64,000 nucleotides of DNA from Candidatus Babelota bacterium. GTDB taxonomy: Bacteria; Babelota; Babeliae; Babelales; Babelaceae. The position numbers and the translations under genes are program-made. The notes beneath the pieces are model-generated. The model did not search any database and was not told the DNA's origin. It saw only the letters and a list, made by a program, of their open reading frames with translations. Of the stretch, positions 55,358 to 64,000 are shown one piece after another; within the stretch, counting starts at the first letter, position 1; every line of letters begins with the position of its first letter. The stretch lies in assembly GCA_013288045.1 (NCBI GenBank), contig JABDCP010000001.1, forward strand, positions 53,710 to 117,709, in the 5' to 3' direction.

Positions 55358-58168
55358 AGTATACGCTCAGCCGCTTAACCTTCATGCTCGTTCTTCTTGT
55401 TGGTGGATTAGCTCACTTAGACGCTGAGACAGCCGTCGAAAGTCCAAGCAGCCAAGATAACCTAGGTAAGCTCAGTGACATGCTATCTTCTGCATCTGCT
55501 GCTCCCGCCGCGCAAGAAACTTCTCCTGAAAAGCCAAAGGGGGGGGGAACCCGCTAAGCCTCAAAAAGAATCTGTTGCGGGTGGAAATGTTGAAATTACG
55601 AATATTCCTTTTGGTTCGATACCTGCGCTTGGCGACCAAAAAGATCAGCCTAAAGAAACCAAACCACAACCAGTACAGGATATACTCGATATCATTGATA
55701 TTCCCCAAGTGCAACACAAACCGGTACCTCCTGGCAAATCTAAAAAAGGTAGCAAATTAGGCAAAGTAGCTCCCTCTAAGCGTGAACATGAGCTGGTGCC
55801 AACGGTCACTATGGCCGATGTTACCTTACCAGGAGAGCTTCCTTCGCTTACTGAGCAAGAGCAAAAACAGGAGAATGAGCAAGCACTTAAAAAACTTACC
55901 TCATCGGGAGCCATTTATTTAGGACAGTACCTGGAGCCTTGGAAAGGAGCTGATCCTGATGAACGTGTTGAAATGAATTTTGATAATGAAGAAATTTCTG
56001 AGCTGCTTAAATTCCTTTCTGATGTTCTTAATATTACGTTCATTCTAGATGATTATGTCGAGCCTAATCGTGCAGAGGGGCTCCAACCGTTAGCGGGTAC
56101 TAAAATAACTTTTAAGTCTATTGTCCCCCTTTCGCTGAAGGAGGCATGGGATATTGGACTTACCTTCCTTGAAATGGCAGGGTTCTCAATTATTCCTGCA
56201 ACACAGCCTCGAACATATCGAGTCACGGTAAGTGCCTCACGAGATAAACCATCTGCTAACCGTGAACCTATGCCTACCTTTATCGGTATCGATCCTGAGT
56301 TACTTCCAAACACCGATGCAAAAATTCGATACGTGTACTTTGCAGAGAATGCTGATCTTTCTACGGTTGTTCAGATAATTGAACAACTTAAAAGCGGTTC
56401 TTCTGGTCCTATTATCGAAGTGCCAGCACTACGTGCAGCTATCATAACCGATAAGGCAGCAAATATTAAATCTGTCATGGGCATTCTCAGAGAGATCGAC
56501 CAAGTAACGTTACCCGAAACTCTCTCCATCATCCGATTAAAACATACAGATGCACGTGAAGTTCGAGAGCTCTATTATCGATTAATTGGAAAAGATCCGA
56601 AGAGCGCCACATTCAATCCCTATATGCGCCAGAGAAAACCGAGTACCACACAATACTTTACTGAAGCTACTCGAGTCTTTGAGGAGCCTTATACCAACTC
56701 GCTCATCGTGCTAGGTACACACGAAAATATTAAGCGCTTTGAAGACTTTGTGAAAACTTATGTCGACAAGACACTTGAATTACCGTTTTCTCCATTACAT
56801 ATCATTCAACTTAAATACATCGACGCAACTTCGCTTGCAAAAATATTAAACGAAGTCATACAGAAGTTTAACTCCTATCCTGCTAACACCGCACCAGCCC
56901 TCGTTGGGGGTGTCCGCGATGGCAATAAGTTCTTTAAACCTACCGTAAGAATTACCGATGAACCATCGGCTAACAGGCTCATTATCAATGCGGATTATGA
57001 AGAGTTCCTCAAACTGAGAGAGGTCATTCAAAAACTTGATGTCGAGCAGCCCCAAGTTATCATCAAGATTCTTATTCTTAACGTTGATCTTACCAATACC
57101 AATGAGTTAGGAACTCAATTAAGAAATAGTGTAGCCTGCTGCGACGGAACTGGAGGCCTTGATAGTATCCTTGGCAAAAACAATATTAACTTCCAAACTT
57201 CAATGCTTGGACCTATCATTACCAATCCTCCTTCAGGAACGACTCCTACTCAAGTTCCTAACGGAGCAGTGCGCCTACTTGGTAATCTGATTAATCTTGC
57301 AAACAGTGTCAATGGAGTTTCACCATTTCAGGTAGGAAGTACCTTGGTGACCCTCGGACAAGACATGTTTGGCTTCTTCGGCCTGTTGCAAGCACTTGAA
57401 TCATATACGCGAACCAGCGTCGTTGCTAACCCGTTCCTTATCGCAACTCATAAATACAAGGCTGAATTTAAAGTGGGGGAAACACGACGTACTACTACCT
57501 CGATCGTAACAGGTCAAACCCAGACTCAGGCTCAAGGTGACCTCTCTGCAGATCTTAGAATCGTCATCACCCCGCAGATAAGTTATGATGATATGGTTGA
57601 TCTCAATGTATACGTTGAACTCGGCCAATTTACCGATGCTACTACACAGAACCGTATTATTCGAAAAATAAGTACCGAAGCACTCCTTGCCAACCGCGAG
57701 GTTCTTGCTCTTGGTGGCTTTATCCAAGATACGATCTCTGAGACCATTCAAAAAGTACCTGTTCTAGGTGATATACCGCTTCTTGGATGGCTCTTTAAGA
57801 GGAAAACAAAAACTGTTGAACGTACGAGTCTTCTCATTCTCATTTGCCCTGAAATTATCAAACCTGAGGTCGTTGAAACCTATACCTTTGGACAGATCAA
57901 TGAGATTAAAGACTCGCTTTATTCTATGCGCTCACGCTCTGAAAAACGTGACCCTATACATCGATGGTTCTTCAGTGATCATAAAGAAAAACAGGCCAGC
58001 GCTCTTGATAAGTTTGTGGCTACACAACAACGGTACATAGATGCCTCACAACGTAAACAAGCTAGCTTGGACGATTCTCCGCTAGAAACCAAACCCGCAC
58101 GTTCGTCTTCACCAGAAAAGCGCCAAGGGCTTCTAGACCTTGTTGACCAAGAAGGAGTCCTTGCATGA
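55354..58168 (+). CDS. gspD: Secretin 1 (GspD-like), reading frame broken at a G9 run
   Basis: A secretin forms the outer-membrane gate of type II secretion. The signal peptide and start (MKYTLSRLTFMLVLLVGGLAHLDA) lie in one frame, ending at 55557. The main body lies in another frame, to 58168, and begins inside the run of nine G at 55539-55547. With eight G the two join into one 937-residue protein (KPKGGEPAKPQK...). Domains: Pro/Lys-rich linker, N0-like (about 205-290), NolW repeats (VRYVYFAENAD; IIRLKHTDAREV; IIQLKYIDATSL) and the secretin barrel ending VPVLGDIPLLGWLFKRKTK. ATGA overlaps on both sides. A phase-variable switch, slippage or a base-calling error could each explain it. Confidence 0.85.
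55539..55547 (+). repeat. Homopolymer of nine G inside the secretin gene
   Basis: The run decides the reading frame: nine G stops the protein at 55557, eight G opens the full secretin. G runs of this length are rare in the rest of the window and are the classic substrate of slipped-strand phase variation. Confidence 0.9.
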
Positions 58169-59724
58169 TAGTCTCATTATTTTTGCCAAAGCGCCTAGGC
58201 TCTTATTACCCCTTAGCTCACAGAATTGTAAGTATCGAGATTACAAAACAGAGTGTTCATGCAACAGTGATTGTACTGAAAGGAAGATCTCGCACTATAG
58301 AGAACGTACTTACTGAACGATTCCAGGGTGCAGAGCGCTTTGATGAGCAGGTGGTCGTAGCGCTCAAGAATCTCAAAATGAAACTTGGATCCTATCATGA
58401 AATCTATGGGATAATTCCAAGTTCGTATGCGATTTTTAAGGAGCTGACATTACCGTTTATTGGAGCTAAAAAAGTTAAGATTGTGATCCCTTTTGAAGTA
58501 GAACCACAACTCCCCTTCAATCTTGCTGACGGGGTAGTAGATGGTATCATCATCGGAACAAATGAAGAAGCGCAAAAGACCAATGTGCTTGTAACTGCGA
58601 TGAAGCGAGATAGCATAGCCCGTTATGAAAAATATTTTGAGGATGCTGAGCTTCCTCTTAATAAGCTTTCTATAGGGATTCTAGAACTCTATAGTCTTTA
58701 TGAAACAATTCCTGGACAAGCCAATGCAACCATAGCCTTGGTCGAGATGGGAACTTTTGAGACTACGATAGGTCTCATAACTAATGGGCAACTTAAATAT
58801 GTGAGAACACTTCAAAAAGGTATTCATATTCCCAAAGTAAACCACCAAGAAAATGTTTTTGATAAGCAGATGCAAGAACAGGTAAGCTCACTTTTTGATG
58901 AGATAAAACTTACCACTGATATCGCTCTTCAAAAAGTTGCTCCAGGATCGTCACTTTCAAAAATAGTTCTTACAGGAGCGGTTACCGATATACAAGATCA
59001 GGGAGTCAAAGAGCATGCAACCCGCAGTTTAGCATGCCCCACAGAGCTGCTTGACCCCAAAAAGCTAATTCAGGAACAGGTAGTTTCAAGTAAAATTCCT
59101 GCTATATCAGGAATCTATATGCCAAGCATAGCTGCTGGTTGCGCTTCTGAAAAAACTGAGTCATTTAACCTGCTTCAAGAAAAAGAGCAGGAGAAAGAGA
59201 ACAAGCAGGTTACCTATCAACTATACACTATTGGAGCCCTTGCTATAACCCTGTTAGCAACTTTTACCGGCTATAGCTTTTTAAGAACTCGCGCCTTAAA
59301 GAAGAGTTATAAAGCATCAGAACTGGAAGCTATCGATGAACTTAAAAGACAGTTCAAATTGCGAGCAACTCAAACACAGCGACTCGATATTGCAAACAAA
59401 GCGGCACAAGCAGAACTTCGCAAGCAAGAATCGGCGTGGAAACGTATCTCTGCAGAAAATAGATATGCATACGTAACCTATCTTGCCGAACTCACCAAAT
59501 GCATTAATATGCAAGAGTCTCAACTTCAACTCGATACGCTTATTATAAAAGACGATACTATTAAAATATATGGAAGTGTTCCTGGATATCAACAACTTAC
59601 GCGCTTACAGGACCAGCTTGAATGCCCTATCTTTAAAAAGGTCCAGAAATTGCAGGCTTTCAACTTTAAATCTGAGCCTATAACACTCGTCATTAATCCG
59701 GAGGCTATCAATGAACATGCTTGA
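58165..59724 (+). CDS. gspL: GspL-like / fused PilM-PilN protein
   Basis: A 519-residue protein. The first ~330 residues have the actin-like ATPase fold of PilM/GspL (HRIVSIEITKQSVHATVI, GIIPSSYAIFKELTLPF, PFEVEPQLPF, ATIALVEMGTFETTIGLITNGQL). One membrane segment follows (about 350-372), then a coiled coil and a small periplasmic domain like PilN. This order is that of GspL, which recruits the assembly ATPase to the inner membrane. No gspE/gspF is in the window. ATGA overlap with the secretin; it overlaps the next gene by 14 bases. Confidence 0.82.
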   Translation: MIVSLFLPKRLGSYYPLAHRIVSIEITKQSVHATVIVLKGRSRTIENVLTERFQGAERFDEQVVVALKNLKMKLGSYHEIYGIIPSSYAIFKELTLPFIGAKKVKIVIPFEVEPQLPFNLADGVVDGIIIGTNEEAQKTNVLVTAMKRDSIARYEKYFEDAELPLNKLSIGILELYSLYETIPGQANATIALVEMGTFETTIGLITNGQLKYVRTLQKGIHIPKVNHQENVFDKQMQEQVSSLFDEIKLTTDIALQKVAPGSSLSKIVLTGAVTDIQDQGVKEHATRSLACPTELLDPKKLIQEQVVSSKIPAISGIYMPSIAAGCASEKTESFNLLQEKEQEKENKQVTYQLYTIGALAITLLATFTGYSFLRTRALKKSYKASELEAIDELKRQFKLRATQTQRLDIANKAAQAELRKQESAWKRISAENRYAYVTYLAELTKCINMQESQLQLDTLIIKDDTIKIYGSVPGYQQLTRLQDQLECPIFKKVQKLQAFNFKSEPITLVINPEAINEHA

Positions 59725-60256
59725 TTCGCTACGGGATGTCGTTAAATATTCTGAACCGAAAGAGCTGGCTAAATATCTTGGCATTTTTGCAGGAGTATTT
59801 TGCCTGGTCTTCGGTCTTCTTATCTTTATGCATTATAGACGAGTAAATTGGTATACAGGTCAACTGAAGCAGCTTGAAGCTATGCGCAAACAGACATCTC
59901 AAATTCTTCGAGATGCGAAACTGGTAAAAGCACAACAACAGCAAGTTGAAGAAATTCTTTCAAAAGATAAGGACTTCAGAATTGGTGAAGCGTACCAATC
60001 TGTTGTGCGCAATGTTGGAATGGCTCCAAAGATCGTTGACACCTCAGCTCCCACAACAGGTGAATCGATTAGCGGGAAAACAGAAGTACAGATAACCTCA
60101 CATTTAAAAGGACTCAGCATGAAGGAAGTAACCGATTTTCTTGTGGGTATAGCAGAGATCCCTCAGCTCTATACAAAAGAGGTTACTATTAAAAGAACAC
60201 CCGGTCGTCAGACTGTAGATATAGATATAACCGTGGCAACATTGGAGCTTGAATAA
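59711..60256 (+). CDS. gspM: GspM/PilO-like protein
   Basis: A 181-residue protein with a membrane segment (about 21-42), coiled coil (QLKQLEAMRKQTSQILRDAKLVKAQQQQVEEILSKDKDF) and a ferredoxin-like domain (EVQITSHLKGLSMKEVTDFLVGIAEIPQLYTKEVTIKRTPGRQTVDIDITVATLELE). The layout and place after GspL fit GspM, its partner in the inner-membrane platform. It resembles the PilO-like protein at 37684-38241 in layout but not closely in sequence. Confidence 0.8.
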   Translation: MNMLDSLRDVVKYSEPKELAKYLGIFAGVFCLVFGLLIFMHYRRVNWYTGQLKQLEAMRKQTSQILRDAKLVKAQQQQVEEILSKDKDFRIGEAYQSVVRNVGMAPKIVDTSAPTTGESISGKTEVQITSHLKGLSMKEVTDFLVGIAEIPQLYTKEVTIKRTPGRQTVDIDITVATLELE

Positions 60257-60272
60257 CGATGTTAGGATCATT

Positions 60273-62720
60273 ATGATCGACCTGCAATTCTTTTCTCGTC
60301 GTGTTCTTTCTATGCTTCTTGTAGGGGTTTCTTTATCTTTTGCTACCTATGCAAAAGATGATACGCCCACCCCAAATTCTCTACTTAAAGATGTACCGCT
60401 CAAAGATGAACCCTTCGATTTTGTTCAAAAGAAAGAACCCCAAAAAGGGTTCATCAATTTTTCATTTGAAAAGAAAAGTTTAGTCGATATTATTGGCGAA
60501 TTGGCTCTTAAAAAAGAGGCCAATATTATTCTGCCCCAAAATGCCGCTGACCTTGAAATGCTGAAGGCGCAAACGATCACCTACCGACCACAAGGGCGTA
60601 CGGAGATCCCGATTGAAGAGGCCTGGCAGCTCCTCAGTACTTTTCTCGAGCTCTCTGGCTTTGCAATAAGTCCAAAAAAGCCCTTCTTATATTCCATCGA
60701 GCGCGTTGGCAAACCTCTAGAGCCGGGTATCAGCCGTTCAGTTTTACCTATCTTTGCAAATGTGAAACCGGATATGCTTCCCGATAGCCAAGAATATATA
60801 CGGTACATCTATTATTTAAGAAATCTGCGCGTACCTGATGAAAAGGACAAGGATACCAATGCTATTGCGCGCATCCTTAAAGATATGCTTACTCCCGGTG
60901 CTCCCGTTGTGTTTGAACAAAAAACAAATGCTATAATCATTACGGATAAAGCAAATACTATAGCCGCAGTCATGCGTATCATCGATGAACTTGACCATAG
61001 CGGGTTCCATGAAACTATTCAGGTCATTCATCTGAATAACACACCGGCCCAAGATGTCGTAAAAATATTTGAGTCTCTTCGTGCAGCCGCTGGGGGCGAT
61101 GGATCTGGACCTTCTATACGGCATGATTCCCGCACAGAGTCCTTATCAAGCTTTGCAGAACATACGGTTCTTGTGGCAGACCCACGACAAAACAATATTA
61201 TCCTCATGGGCCGCCAATCATCGGTGGAGCGAATTGCTGATTTTGTATCAACCTATATGGATACAGCACCTGATAGTGGTAAGTCGGTCCTCCACTCCTA
61301 TGACCTTCAGTACCTCGATGCCACACAATTTGCAACAGTGTTAAATCAGGTTGTTTCTCCACTCGCACCTACAGGAACTCAAGCAACAGCAGGACAACCG
61401 ACAGGCCCTGAACGGTATTTCCAAGGCGTCGTCATCGCAGCAGAAGAAGTAAAAGAGGTTGATATAAAAACGACCACAGAGGAAATTACACTTGAAGCAA
61501 CCGGAGGCTTCCTCCCTACAGGTCTTGGCTCTCAAAAAATCTTTACGGGAGGTAACAGGCTTATTGTTGCAGCATTACAAGATGATTGGGTGAGGCTTAA
61601 GGATCTCATAGAAGCAGTTGATAAGCCCCAGCCCTATGTTATTCTTGAGGTAGTTATTGCAGATGTCACCGGCACTCGGCAAAAACTTATTGCAGGAACC
61701 ATTCGTAATAAGACCGCAACGAATCTTCCATCTAATGGATTTCAACTTCTTTCCTCAAATATAACTGCCGTCAATAATGTACTTGGGGCAAATCCGCCAC
61801 AGCTTGATGTAGATTTACTGGGAATAATTACTGGTGCGAATGCCAGCAATCCTTCCCTCACTTCATTGCTTGCTCCAGGATCAACGATTGTTTCAATTAA
61901 TGATCCTTCAACTCCAGGTATATTTGGTCTCTTACAAATCTTAGATACGGCACTATATAGCAAAATTCTTTCACACCCGTACCTGATCACGACAAATAAT
62001 CAGAAAGCAACGCTCACAAACCAGGAGCTCCGCCGCGTTGTAGGTAACGCAATTCCAGGAGCTGCAGGGGTAATCACCGTTGAAATTGTCGATCTTCCCG
62101 CAACACTCCAGGTGCAGATGATACCACGTTTAAGCTCCCTTCAGCGGCTTAGTCTCCAAGTCGCTGTTGATATCAATACCTTTGTTGATGCTAACTCTAA
62201 TACGCGTCTTACACGACGGGTAAATACCAATACCAATTTAGAAAGTGGACAGGTCCTGGTAATTGGAGGGCTTGCAAGCACGACACAAAATGACATCGTT
62301 ACAGGTACCCCTATTTTGTCGCAAATTCCTATAATAGGTTCGTTCTTTAGTAGTAAAAGCCGTATGCCAACAACGACTAATATCGCCATTTTTATCTGCC
62401 CTACGATCGTCCATCCAAAACTGCGTGGTGGCCTTGATGTATATACGGCAGATAAAATTCGCAAAGGTCAGCGTGACATTGATGACTTCGCAATTTTTGG
62501 TGACACAAAAGATCCGATTACTCGGCTCTTCTTTAAAGGTACAAATCCAGCAGAACAAGTTCTACCAAAATACTTGAGCCAGGTGAGCAACCCACCAGAT
62601 GCAGAATATATTAAAGGTTCAAGACAGCGTCGCAGGGAAGCACGTAGACCAACAAAGCGTCCGGAGCCCCCTGTAACAAAAAAGGCTACTCCCGGCGAAG
62701 TTGCTGAGTTAGTTGCTTAA
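60273..62720 (+). CDS. Secretin 2 (GspD/PilQ-like)
   Basis: An 815-residue secretin. I start at ATG 60273 (TTAGGATC upstream), since the frame before it would need TTG. It has a signal peptide (FSRRVLSMLLVGVSLSFATYA), an N0-like domain (INFSFEKKSLVDIIGELALKKEANIILPQNAADLEML), NolW repeats (IRYIYYLRNLRVP; VIHLNNTPAQDVVKIFESL; SYDLQYLDATQFATVLNQV) and the secretin barrel ending TPILSQIPIIGSFFSSKSRMPTTTNIAIFICPTIV. It follows GspM after 16 bases. Three secretins in one operon is not the normal arrangement; different cargo or a mixed ring are possible. Confidence 0.88.
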   Translation: MIDLQFFSRRVLSMLLVGVSLSFATYAKDDTPTPNSLLKDVPLKDEPFDFVQKKEPQKGFINFSFEKKSLVDIIGELALKKEANIILPQNAADLEMLKAQTITYRPQGRTEIPIEEAWQLLSTFLELSGFAISPKKPFLYSIERVGKPLEPGISRSVLPIFANVKPDMLPDSQEYIRYIYYLRNLRVPDEKDKDTNAIARILKDMLTPGAPVVFEQKTNAIIITDKANTIAAVMRIIDELDHSGFHETIQVIHLNNTPAQDVVKIFESLRAAAGGDGSGPSIRHDSRTESLSSFAEHTVLVADPRQNNIILMGRQSSVERIADFVSTYMDTAPDSGKSVLHSYDLQYLDATQFATVLNQVVSPLAPTGTQATAGQPTGPERYFQGVVIAAEEVKEVDIKTTTEEITLEATGGFLPTGLGSQKIFTGGNRLIVAALQDDWVRLKDLIEAVDKPQPYVILEVVIADVTGTRQKLIAGTIRNKTATNLPSNGFQLLSSNITAVNNVLGANPPQLDVDLLGIITGANASNPSLTSLLAPGSTIVSINDPSTPGIFGLLQILDTALYSKILSHPYLITTNNQKATLTNQELRRVVGNAIPGAAGVITVEIVDLPATLQVQMIPRLSSLQRLSLQVAVDINTFVDANSNTRLTRRVNTNTNLESGQVLVIGGLASTTQNDIVTGTPILSQIPIIGSFFSSKSRMPTTTNIAIFICPTIVHPKLRGGLDVYTADKIRKGQRDIDDFAIFGDTKDPITRLFFKGTNPAEQVLPKYLSQVSNPPDAEYIKGSRQRRREARRPTKRPEPPVTKKATPGEVAELVA

Positions 62721-62731
62721 GGACGATAGCC

Positions 62732-64000
62732 ATGAATTTACGATGGAATCATGTTTGGGTCATGGGGGCCATGCTCAGTGTAGGCATGACGCTCCATGCA
62801 GAGTCGTCTAATGAGCATTCTCATGAGCCGGATAGGAAAGCGCCCTTTTCTTTTAAAAAGAAATCGCTGATAGACCTTCTTGAAAAAATGGCCCCGTCAG
62901 GATCTAATCTTCTGTTCCCGCAAAGAGCTGCTGATCTTGAGATGCTCAAACAACAACAGATCACCTATCTACCACAAGAAAAAGAGACTTCGCAAGATGC
63001 TGCATGGAACCTTTTAAAGACGTTCTTAGAATTATCAGGCTTTAGCCTATTTAAGCAAGAGCAAAACTTTACTATTGTGCGTAATGCAAGTGTCGACGGT
63101 GGAGCTATTAACCGGGAACCCTTACCTGTCTATGCAGGAGTTCTTCCTGAAGAGTTGCCACATGATGATGGGCGCATTATCTACATTCATTATCTTAAAA
63201 ATTTAAAGGTTCCCGAGGTTGCAGAAAAAGATTCTCATCCTTTGTCTATGATGTTGAAACAGCTCCTCACCTACAATGCCTCACTCATGTTTGATCCAAG
63301 AAGTAATGCCATAATTATCATCGACAAAGCTTCGCATGCCGCATCTGTCGGACAGCTTCTCAAAGAGTTCGACAATCAAGGAATGAAAGAACATGTAGCC
63401 TACGTGCCTCTCAAGTATCTTCCTGCACAAGAGGTCGTGAACGTCTTTGAATCTCTTAAGATGGCAGCAGGAACTGATACGATACGAACTTTTATACGAA
63501 AAGGTCCCAAGGCTGATGGCCTTAATTTTATCACCGAAGATACCAAAATGGTCGCAGATCCCGCACGAAATGGCGTCATACTTATGGGCCGTAAAGCAAA
63601 TATAGATAGGATCATCGATTTTATACAAAATAGCCTCGATCTCCAAGAAGATGTTGGAGAATCTATTCTCCATTATTATGACCTTAACTATCTTGATAGT
63701 GTCAAAACGGCTCCCATACTTAACCGCATCGTTGCCGCAGCACTCCCTACAGGAGAGCAAGCTACTGCTGAAAGTGAAAAACCGCCCCTATTTCAGGGGG
63801 TGGCGATCGCTGCTCTCGAGTCAACTCTTGTCAAACCGGCCCTCCAAACAGAAGATATTGCCATTGAGCAAAAAGGATTTGTGGAGGTACAAAAGCTAGA
63901 CTTTATAGCTACTAACGCAGGCAACCGACTCCTCATTGCAGCACGCCAGAAAGATTGGCTCATCATTAAAAAGCTTATAGAGCAGCTCGACACTCCTCAA
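62732..64000 (+). CDS. Secretin 3, N-terminal part (cut by window edge)
   Basis: The frame opens at ATG 62732 after an AAGGACGATAGCC ribosome site and runs without a stop to the end (423 codons). It has a signal peptide (VWVMGAMLSVGMTLHAES) and an N0-like domain (FSFKKKSLIDLLEKMAPSGSNLLFPQRAADLEMLKQQQITY) clearly related to that of secretin 2, then NolW repeats (IYIHYLKNLKVP; YVPLKYLPAQEVVNVFESL; YYDLNYLDSVKTAPILNRI). The barrel domain lies past the edge. The gap to secretin 2 is 11 bases. Confidence 0.88.
   Translation, partial: MNLRWNHVWVMGAMLSVGMTLHAESSNEHSHEPDRKAPFSFKKKSLIDLLEKMAPSGSNLLFPQRAADLEMLKQQQITYLPQEKETSQDAAWNLLKTFLELSGFSLFKQEQNFTIVRNASVDGGAINREPLPVYAGVLPEELPHDDGRIIYIHYLKNLKVPEVAEKDSHPLSMMLKQLLTYNASLMFDPRSNAIIIIDKASHAASVGQLLKEFDNQGMKEHVAYVPLKYLPAQEVVNVFESLKMAAGTDTIRTFIRKGPKADGLNFITEDTKMVADPARNGVILMGRKANIDRIIDFIQNSLDLQEDVGESILHYYDLNYLDSVKTAPILNRIVAAALPTGEQATAESEKPPLFQGVAIAALESTLVKPALQTEDIAIEQKGFVEVQKLDFIATNAGNRLLIAARQKDWLIIKKLIEQLDTPQ

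Noticed and set aside
55475..58168. A separate 897-residue secretin starting at the ATG at 55475
   Set aside because: That start gives MTCYLLHLLLPPRKK..., with no ribosome site, while the ATG at 55354 in the other frame has a perfect signal peptide and an ATGA overlap; the frames meet in the G run.

Overview
The window looks like a chromosomal segment of a diderm, host-dependent bacterium, most likely Candidatus Dependentiae (TM6) or a relative. This is inferred from gene content, not from a marker gene. The signs are an ATP/ADP translocase (NTT/Tlc type) as used by energy parasites, many exported lineage-specific proteins, several exported putative cysteine proteases that could act on a host, and outer-membrane machinery (Mla-type ABC transporter, Lnt-like enzyme, secretins, a beta-barrel candidate). 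I see no insertion sequences, prophage or CRISPR array. One tRNA gene (initiator tRNA-fMet) is present.

Layout. 1-3.3 kb: four tandem paralogues of a small exported family (one cut by the edge, the fourth more diverged) leading into an Lnt-like gene. 3.3-14.2 kb, minus strand: an exported esterase with a beta-rich extension, a small exported protein, a membrane AAA+ ATPase with a truncated paralogue, two ~790-aa exported putative cysteine proteases (one without its catalytic Cys) and small membrane proteins. 14.3-20.5 kb: an exported caspase-fold candidate facing an outer-membrane barrel candidate and a 927-aa exported protein. 20.7-28.2 kb: acpS, tRNA-fMet, NUDIX, murJ, an ABC ATPase, lon and a PfkB-type kinase. 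28.5-29.9 kb: an AbiEi/AbiEii toxin-antitoxin pair behind inverted repeats. 30-34.4 kb: an isolated atpD-atpC pair with a HerA/DUF87 ATPase, then a third cysteine-protease paralogue. 34.4-37.2 kb: a methyltransferase and a complete polar amino-acid ABC importer. 37.3-42.6 kb: PilP/PilO-like small genes, an M23 peptidase, a shortened uvrC and a beta-helix protein. 43-49.7 kb: ATP/ADP translocase, clpB, tpiA, secG and an mlaEF-like pair. 49.7-51.1 kb: a HEPN/MNT module with a divergent orphan MNT copy. 51.2-54 kb: an exported helical protein and a MoxR ATPase. 54.1-64 kb: a tightly packed type II secretion/type IV pilus-like operon (gspC, gspD, gspL, gspM) that continues into two more secretins, the last cut by the window edge.

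The most notable points are: (i) a run of nine G near the start of the first secretin gene that puts it out of frame by one base, as expected of a phase-variable switch or a sequencing error; (ii) three secretins in one operon; (iii) a tandem pair of exported putative proteases in which one copy has precisely lost the catalytic Cys codon while keeping the His/Asp part; and (iv) an exported caspase-fold candidate. Promoters often carry the -10 hexamer TATACT, several times as TGnTATACT.
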